This document shows positions 46,064-51,131 of a stretch of DNA of 51,131 nucleotides, one piece after another. Under the pieces are notes generated by a model. That model had not been told where the DNA came from, did not search any database, and saw nothing but the letters and a program-made list of their open reading frames with translations. This DNA is from an uncultured Vibrio sp. GTDB lineage: Bacteria > Pseudomonadota > Gammaproteobacteria > Enterobacterales > Vibrionaceae. Location: contig NZ_CANLBV010000023.1 in the NCBI RefSeq assembly GCF_947488985.1, positions 1 through 51,131 of the forward strand. Reading direction: 5' to 3'. Made by a program: the position numbers and the translations under genes. Numbering within the stretch: the stretch's first letter is position 1; each line of letters starts with the position of its first letter.

Positions 46064-47206
46064 TTAGGCGTATTGCTCCACTGTCATCGCCCAATTTTTC
46101 TTTTGTTGTTCGAAACTCATTTTTATTTGTTGATAACGAACTTTCAACACAGAGTGTTCATACTTCTTCACCACGTCTTCGCGTTTGCTTTCAAGTAGTT
46201 GCTTTTTGACGGCGTAGTATTCGTTCATATTTAATACCAGTGCGTCGAACTCTTCTTGAAGTTTATCGGAGATCTGCTGCTTGTCTGCACGGTACATTAT
46301 CTTTTGTTGCGTGCGTTTGAGTAGCATGGTTGCTTCTGCTTTTTCAATACGCGCTTGCGGTGTCTTCTTTAGTTTACTCGCCAGCCCCACTAATGAAGCA
46401 CTCTTGATCAACCACTTCGTTGGATCGTATTGCCACCAGTGTATGCCGTTGCGGTAGTCGTTCTCGAAGATATGGTGGAAATTGTGGTAGCCTTCGCCGA
46501 AAGTGAGAACCGCCAATACGCCATTATCACGAGCCGTATTTTTATCGGTAAAAGGTTGGCTACCCCAGATATGAGCGAGCGAATTAATGAAGAATGTGGT
46601 GTGATGATTAAGTACTAAGCGGACTGCCCCCACAATGAGTAGCATCCCGAACACGTCCCCGTAAAGGATACCCAATCCAATAGGAACACCAAAATTCATG
46701 AGCAATGCCAGAGCAACGTAGTGTTTGTGTTGCCACATTACGATTTTGTCTTTTTTAAGATCACGGCAGTTTTCGTAATTTTCATACATTGACGTGCTGT
46801 AGTTGCGAATCATCCAGCCAATGTGCGAGTACCAGAAACCACGGTTCGCTGAATAGGGATCTTTGTCGTTGTTGTCGACGTGCTTATGATGGACTCGATG
46901 GTCAGAAGACCAGTGTAGTGCGCTGTTTTGCAGGGCAAATGCACCACCTAAAGCAAACAGAAATCTTAGGCTAGAATGTGCTTCAAATGCTTTATGTGAC
47001 CACAAGCGATGATAGCCAGTGGTGATTGAGAGGTTACAAAACGTAAAGCAGATCGCAAGCCATATCCAGTGCTCCATACCATAGCCGAAAAAGTAGCCAT
47101 AAACGGGAGCGGCAACAACAGCAAGAAGCATACTAGAAGAGAAAATAAAAATATTAAGCCAGATTAATGGCGGCTTTTTTGTTGATGGTTTATCGGCACT
47201 ATTCAT
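46064..47206 (-). CDS. Acyl-CoA fatty acid desaturase (delta-9 type)
   Basis: Start set at ATG 47206, because the upstream GTG frame crosses an operator-like palindrome. The 380-residue membrane enzyme introduces a double bond into acyl-CoA using two iron ions. His boxes HRLWSH, HRVHHKH and HNFHH are all present, with four membrane spans. The C-terminal 80 residues are charged and helical, probably cytosolic. Palindromes upstream resemble FabR/DesT-type operators, which control unsaturated fatty acid synthesis. Substrate chain length is not known. Confidence 0.9.
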   Translation of the reverse strand: MNSADKPSTKKPPLIWLNIFIFSSSMLLAVVAAPVYGYFFGYGMEHWIWLAICFTFCNLSITTGYHRLWSHKAFEAHSSLRFLFALGGAFALQNSALHWSSDHRVHHKHVDNNDKDPYSANRGFWYSHIGWMIRNYSTSMYENYENCRDLKKDKIVMWQHKHYVALALLMNFGVPIGLGILYGDVFGMLLIVGAVRLVLNHHTTFFINSLAHIWGSQPFTDKNTARDNGVLAVLTFGEGYHNFHHIFENDYRNGIHWWQYDPTKWLIKSASLVGLASKLKKTPQARIEKAEATMLLKRTQQKIMYRADKQQISDKLQEEFDALVLNMNEYYAVKKQLLESKREDVVKKYEHSVLKVRYQQIKMSFEQQKKNWAMTVEQYA

Positions 47207-47232
47207 TCGCAAATTTCCATTAAGCTTACATT

Positions 47233-47292
47233 TGTACGCTAGAATATCAGCGTACACGTGTAAGTCAAGATTGAAGTGTAAACGTGTATTAG
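47233..47292. promoter_or_regulatory. Operator region upstream of the desaturase gene
   Basis: TGTACGCT-N8-AGCGTACA (47233-47256) is a perfect inverted repeat. It overlaps the palindrome TACACGTGTA (47253-47262). A related TGTAAACGTGTA is about 25 bp further upstream. The form resembles FabR/DesT-type TetR sites, by recall of their AGCGTACA half-sites. Confidence 0.55.
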
Positions 47293-47371
47293 TATGTTTT
47301 ACATAAATATTGTATAAAGGACGTGTGGAATGTAATGGTCAGTCATCTATGTAAGGACTAGGGGCTCATAA

Positions 47372-47917
47372 ATGGAAATTAAGGTAGCTGAATATAAAGA
47401 TTATAAGCGAATAGCCCAATTACACGCGGATAGCTGGAAGCAGTATTATCGTGGCATTTTGGCGGATGATTACCTAGAGCATGATGTTTTAGAGGATAGG
47501 TCGGTTATTTGGCAGACTCGTTTGATTAATCCTCCTTTTAGCCAACATGTTTTACTACTTGAAGAGGGTGGTTTGCTGATTGGTTTTGTCTGTGCGTTTG
47601 GCAACCATAACTTTGAACGAGGCACGTTCATTGATGCTTTACATATAGATAATAATTATCGTGGTCGAGGTGCAGGAAAGCGTTTATTGGCGGAGTTGTC
47701 TAAATGGCTTCAGCAATACTATTCGGATTCAGGGCTTTACTTAGAAGTGATGTCTGAAAACCATCAAGCGATTGCTTTTTATCAAGCGATTGGTGGTAAA
47801 GAAGAGCTTGAACAAGTATGGAATGCACCCTGTGGAAGCCAAGTTAAAGAAAAAGTGATCTCTTGGGAATCGCCACAGTTTCTAGAACAAGTGACCGCAA
47901 ATGCCGTGTATTCTTAA
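47372..47917 (+). CDS. GNAT-family N-acetyltransferase
   Basis: This 181-residue protein has the GNAT fold with acetyl-CoA loop YRGRGAGKRLLAEL (Q/RxxGxG/A form) near residue 97, the strand FIDALHIDNN before it, and the late motif YLEVMSENHQAIAFYQAIGG. It transfers an acetyl group, but the substrate (amine, peptide or antibiotic) cannot be told. It diverges from the desaturase gene and appears monocistronic. Confidence 0.88.
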   Translation: MEIKVAEYKDYKRIAQLHADSWKQYYRGILADDYLEHDVLEDRSVIWQTRLINPPFSQHVLLLEEGGLLIGFVCAFGNHNFERGTFIDALHIDNNYRGRGAGKRLLAELSKWLQQYYSDSGLYLEVMSENHQAIAFYQAIGGKEELEQVWNAPCGSQVKEKVISWESPQFLEQVTANAVYS

Positions 47918-47970
47918 CTACTTTGAGGTAGTCGATTTTTAGAATAACGTTAAACGTGACTGGGTTAATG

Positions 47971-48004
47971 AGCCTCATGCTTGAATTAGTATGGGGCTTT
48001 TTCG
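47971..48004 (+). terminator. Terminator after the GNAT gene
   Basis: GCCTCAT pairs with ATGGGGC (one G-U), followed by TTTTT, about 60 bp past the stop codon. Confidence 0.6.
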
Positions 48005-48066
48005 TTTGCGTGGATAACTGGCTTTTATACCATAGTCTCTTGTTATGACTCGCCTGGTTACTCTGG

Positions 48067-49150
48067 TTACTCAGACCAAGAGATGCAATTTCGACCTTTT
48101 CTCTTAGACACGTAGAGCGCTTGATCGGCATCGTTGATCAATTGTTCAACGGCTCTTAATGCTTTTGGTACATGCTTGATACCTATAGAAACCGTGATAT
48201 CAAATCTAAGCTTGGCAGGCCAGTAGCTTGTCTGCTAATGTGATGATATCGGTTTGAGTTTCGTTTTGGATGATAATCAAAAACTCTTCTCCGCCGTATC
48301 GAAAGCAGGTACTTTGTTTTGGCAGCGTATCTTGAATCGCCTCAGCCAACTCTTTAATCACGAAGTCACCAGTTTGATGGCCATAGGTGTCATTGATTGA
48401 CTTAAAGTAATCGACGTCGATCATGATGGTTGTCATCGAAAGTTGTCGATCGATATTGGGCTCAATAACCTGATGTAAATACAGGCGGTTATAACAGCCT
48501 GTCAGTGCATCTTGATAGGAAAGCGCTTCAAACATATTTGATTGCTTTCGCAGTTGAATCGCTTGTTTGCGCAGCAACTCTGATTGTAAGAAACGTTTGT
48601 GTACTTCTAGATCGCGTTTGATGCAGGCAGCTATGATCAGGACATATACAGAGAGGTATATAGAAATGGTGGCAATTTCATGCTCGGGCTCTGCTGCATA
48701 AAGCAAAGGGGCAAGCCCAATGAGATACGTAGCAAAAATAAAGGAAAGTGTGACAATGCTGTATTTGGCTGACAATCTTGAAAATGTGCCGATGTAAATC
48801 ATCACCAAAATGATGCCACTTTGGTAATCAAAATTGTTGAGTTCAATCGCGAGTCGACCAACGTAGGCTAAGAACAGCGCACTAATCACAAGGAAGGCAC
48901 TTTCGACTAATTCAAATATATTGGGTCTGTTTTTAATGCAATATCTTGCGACAGCTAACATCAATAGGAATAGCAAAAATCGGTAAGCGATTGGTGCTAG
49001 GCCATCTTTACCGAAGTGAACGTAGTCGGAAACAATAAAGGCGCAGAATATTGAAATGGGGATATAGATGAAATTGATGTACGGCAGATAAATTTCATTA
49101 TCGAAATAGGTTTTAAACCTCCGATTTTTGAACCCAGAATAAGAGCGCAT
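48067..49150 (-). pseudogene. Membrane diguanylate cyclase (GGDEF) with a single-base frameshift
   Basis: The first frame (from ATG 49150) encodes about five membrane spans, then a GGDEF domain with DALTGCYNR, DVDYFKSINDTYGH and active-site YGGEEF. It stops early at 48206 after ADKLLACQA. The other frame carries on with LRFDITVSIGIKHVPKALRA and the domain's last helix, ending at a stop at 48067. Removing one base near 48209-48215 restores a 360-residue protein (LLACQLRFDITVS). As written it lacks the last 46 residues, so it is probably inactive. It would make cyclic di-GMP from GTP. A sequencing error is possible. Confidence 0.82.
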
Positions 49151-49274
49151 TGCGAACCCAGTCGATATTATACACAATAAGTTGCGTAGTATGTCACAGT
49201 ATATGTGATTGTAAACGGTATTTCCTACATACTTGTCAGTATGTTAGCTAGATCAATAAAATAGAAGGGGGTTG

Positions 49275-49307
49275 TATCCACGTCCTATCGAAAATAGAGC
49301 GTGGATA
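49275..49307. terminator. Hairpin after rbgA
   Basis: ATCCACG pairs with CGTGGAT, and inner CCTAT pairs with ATAG. It lies about 40 bp past the rbgA stop (minus strand). No strong T-run is present. Confidence 0.5.
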
Positions 49308-49344
49308 TCTTTAGGCTGGTTAGTCTATGAGTGGCTAACAGTAA

Positions 49345-50289
49345 TTAACGTTTATTCTTCAAATAACGCTTTCTGCGCTCTTCTTTTTTTTTCGCTTGCT
49401 GTTCGGCTTTCAGTGCCGCGGCTTCTTCCACTTCGATCAGCTCTTTAGTGATCATTTCTGGTCGCTCTAAAGTGATATTGCCTAGCGTACCGTTACGAAG
49501 TTCATGAAGTAAAATTTCAGAACACTTGTGAAGGTCGATATGACCACCGGCACGAAGTGCACCACGCTTACGGCCAATCGCTTCCATCAGCTCGATATCA
49601 GATTCTGGCAACTCTTCGATTTGGTAACGTTCTTGCAGTAGGTGAGGGTATTGTTTTGCTAGATACTCTACGGTATAAAATGCTACTTCGTCATATTCCA
49701 TAGCTGTATCTTTAACTGCCCCTGTTGCTGCGAGGCGGAAACCACTGTGTGGGTTTTCTACTTTAGGCCATAGGATCCCAGGGGTGTCAGACAAGATAAC
49801 ACCGTTTTGTAGGTTGATACGTTGCTGACGACGTGTGACCGCTGGTTGGTTCCCCGTAACCGCGATCGTACGTCCAGCTAAGCAGTTGATGATGGTCGAT
49901 TTTCCCACGTTAGGAATGCCCATGATCATGGTGCGAATGTTCTTACCGATCTCTTCACGATTTGGTGCCAGTTTACGCACCAACTCCATAACATGATTCA
50001 CTTCTTCTTTAACGCTGGTGGTAATCGCGATCGCTTTTACGCCTTGCTCTTTCTCGAAGTGCTCAATCCAACGTTGAGTGAGCTCAGGATCCGCAAGATC
50101 ACGTTTGTTCAACACTTTTACACAAGGCTTATCGCCGCGCAGTGAAGAGATCATTGGGTTTTCACTACTGAACGGAATGCGAGCGTCCAGTACTTCGATG
50201 ATCACATCAACCTGTGGGATAACTTCTTCGATTTCTTTGCGGGCTTTATGCATGTGACCCGGAAACCATTGAATTTTGCTTGCAACCAT
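49345..50289 (-). CDS. rbgA: Ribosome biogenesis GTPase RbgA/YlqF
   Basis: This 314-residue circularly permuted GTPase has the motif order G4 (LNKRD) then G1 (GIPNVGKSTI) then G3 (DTPG), as in YlqF/RbgA. It assists late 50S subunit assembly. It starts with WFPGHMHKA, a family hallmark, and ends in a basic tail (KKKEERRKRYLKNKR). The gene is monocistronic. A repeat cluster and an IS1 element lie upstream. Confidence 0.94.
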   Translation of the reverse strand: MVASKIQWFPGHMHKARKEIEEVIPQVDVIIEVLDARIPFSSENPMISSLRGDKPCVKVLNKRDLADPELTQRWIEHFEKEQGVKAIAITTSVKEEVNHVMELVRKLAPNREEIGKNIRTMIMGIPNVGKSTIINCLAGRTIAVTGNQPAVTRRQQRINLQNGVILSDTPGILWPKVENPHSGFRLAATGAVKDTAMEYDEVAFYTVEYLAKQYPHLLQERYQIEELPESDIELMEAIGRKRGALRAGGHIDLHKCSEILLHELRNGTLGNITLERPEMITKELIEVEEAAALKAEQQAKKKEERRKRYLKNKR

Positions 50290-50326
50290 ATGAAAATTTT
50301 ACCTTTTATTTTTATGGTTAGACTGG

Positions 50327-50456
50327 TGGGGTATCAGGTGGGGTACCAAATGATAAAATTCAATTTTGGGGTACCAAAGGTACAATCTAAGTCACCTATG
50401 CCGCATCAGCAATTAATGTGACGATATTAACATTTTATATTGATTTGGGGTAATTT
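50327..50456. repeat. Cluster of TGGGGTA direct repeats
   Basis: TGGGGTATCA (50327), TGGGGTACCAAA (50339 and 50367) and TGGGGTAATTT (50446) are direct repeats. The spacing is 12, 28 and 79 bp. No gene lies here. They resemble integrase arm-type sites by recall, but no integrase is in the window. Confidence 0.6.
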
Positions 50457-50551
50457 GACTAACGGAGTGGCTACCTAAACGGTTAAAAATTTGGTCATGA
50501 CTCCAATCTGTTGTTTCTGTGTTAAAATCTACGCTTTGGGGGAGATCAACC

Positions 50552-50827
50552 ATGGCAACTATTCAGGTTAATTGTCTCTTTTGTAGTCAGAGCAATGCCG
50601 TTCGAAAGCATGGTAAAGGGGCTGCGGGCTATCAACGTTTTCGATGCCTCGATAGTCAGCGTACTTTTCAGCTCGATTATGCTTACGGAGCAAGAAAGCC
50701 TGGCGTTAAAGATAAAATCCTTGATATGGCAATGAATAGCTCTGGTGTAAGAGATACTGCCCGTGTGTTGAAAGTTGCTTACAACACCGTTTTACGCACT
50801 TTAAAAAACTCTCACCTAGGCAAGTAA
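50552..50827 (+). CDS. insA: IS1 InsA
   Basis: Start set at ATG 50552 (GGGGGAGA upstream). The 91-residue protein has a zinc-finger-like start (VNCLFCSQ then RFRCLDS) and a helix-turn-helix (GVRDTARVLKVAYNTVLRTL). InsA alone binds the ends and represses transposition. Its last codons include the A6C slippage site, where -1 frameshifting makes the InsAB transposase. It is intact. Confidence 0.88.
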   Translation: MATIQVNCLFCSQSNAVRKHGKGAAGYQRFRCLDSQRTFQLDYAYGARKPGVKDKILDMAMNSSGVRDTARVLKVAYNTVLRTLKNSHLGK

Positions 50828-51069
50828 CGACAATCCCTTTTGATATCGCGAACATTGAGTTGATATGCGAGGTCGATGAACAATGGTCGTTTGTCGGTAA
50901 TAAGAAAAATCAACGTTGGCTTTGGTATGCTTGGGAGCCTAGATATAAACGCATCATTGCCCACTCTTTTGGTAAAAGAGACACTGAGGCATTTAATAAA
51001 CGACAACGTCTTCTATCGAAATTTACCATTCCCTTTTATTGTACAGATGACTACGGTTTTGTTGCTTAA
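50806..51069 (+). pseudogene. IS1 InsB, truncated
   Basis: The -1 frame continues LSPRQVTTIPFDIANIEL, then CEVDEQWSFVGNKKNQRWLW and FTIPFYCTDDYG, matching IS1 InsB up to the second Asp region. Then it reads FVA and stops at 51069. The C-terminal part, with the remaining catalytic residue, is missing. This is a remnant and not an active transposase. Confidence 0.8.
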
Positions 51070-51131
51070 TTCAGATAGAAGACATGCCTGGTCCATAGTT
51101 GCCTAATTCTTAAACAATGCACTGAGTTTCA

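Larger units (their letters stand above)
50493..51069 (+). mobile_element. Truncated IS1-family element
   Basis: It starts with GGTCATGACTCCAA (50493), an IS1-type inverted repeat. It contains InsA, an A6C slippage site (50803-50809) and an InsB frame that breaks off near 51050. The right end is not found in the window. Confidence 0.8.

Noticed and set aside
47844..48131. 95-codon minus-strand ORF overlapping the GNAT gene
   Set aside because: Its upstream part is the displaced C-terminus of the GGDEF gene in the wrong frame. The rest is antisense and non-coding.

Overview
The window looks like chromosomal DNA of a marine Vibrio, probably the Splendidus clade. Most proteins read as typical Vibrio orthologues (Hmp, NorR, ClcA, YeiR, CurA, NapFDABC, NarQP, PhaBAPC). 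In V. cholerae the polyhydroxyalkanoate (PHA), nap and chitodextrinase loci all lie on chromosome II, so a second-chromosome location is likely, by inference only. I see no tRNA, rRNA, CRISPR array or prophage.

Layout. 1-8.1 kb: the end of an IS5-type element, a large secreted GH18 chitodextrinase/chitinase, a small membrane protein, a DUF4136-like lipoprotein, a PBP5-type carboxypeptidase, a Cys-cluster protein, and a frameshifted LysR gene separated by a MITE from a DoxX-like gene. 8.5-14.3 kb: an RluA-family pseudouridine synthase, CurA, a membrane FKBP, a DsbA-like lipoprotein, an OmpA-type lipoprotein and a glutaredoxin-like protein. 14.3-17.4 kb: a nitric oxide defence pair, norR and hmp, with a sigma-54 promoter and two NorR enhancer boxes between them. 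17.5-27.0 kb: a TDT-family transporter, a second MITE copy, ClcA, YeiR, an RhlE-type helicase, a LysE exporter, PhoX and YggL. 27.4-31.0 kb: a four-gene operon of two paralogous spondin-domain exported proteins followed by an OmpR-type regulator and a histidine kinase. 31.1-33.6 kb: four unrecognised genes. 34.2-38.5 kb: phaB-phaA-phaP-phaC. 38.7-45.9 kb: periplasmic nitrate reductase napFDABC plus a 45-residue membrane protein, and the divergent narQ-narP system. 46.1-51.1 kb: a fatty acid desaturase with an operator-like promoter, a GNAT acetyltransferase, a frameshifted GGDEF protein, RbgA, a cluster of short repeats and a truncated IS1-family element.

How it works together. The nap and narQP genes diverge from a region with a near-consensus NarP 7-2-7 site and an FNR-like box, which fits nitrate- and oxygen-controlled respiration with feedback by NarP. 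The norR/hmp region handles nitric oxide. PHA storage, PhoX phosphate scavenging and chitin degradation fit a marine particle-associated heterotroph. The best candidate for an undescribed system is the spondin-domain/two-component operon at 27.4-31.0 kb. Mobile DNA (IS5 end, MITEs, a solo inverted repeat, IS1) sits at both edges and at intergenic points. Two regulatory genes carry single-base frameshifts.
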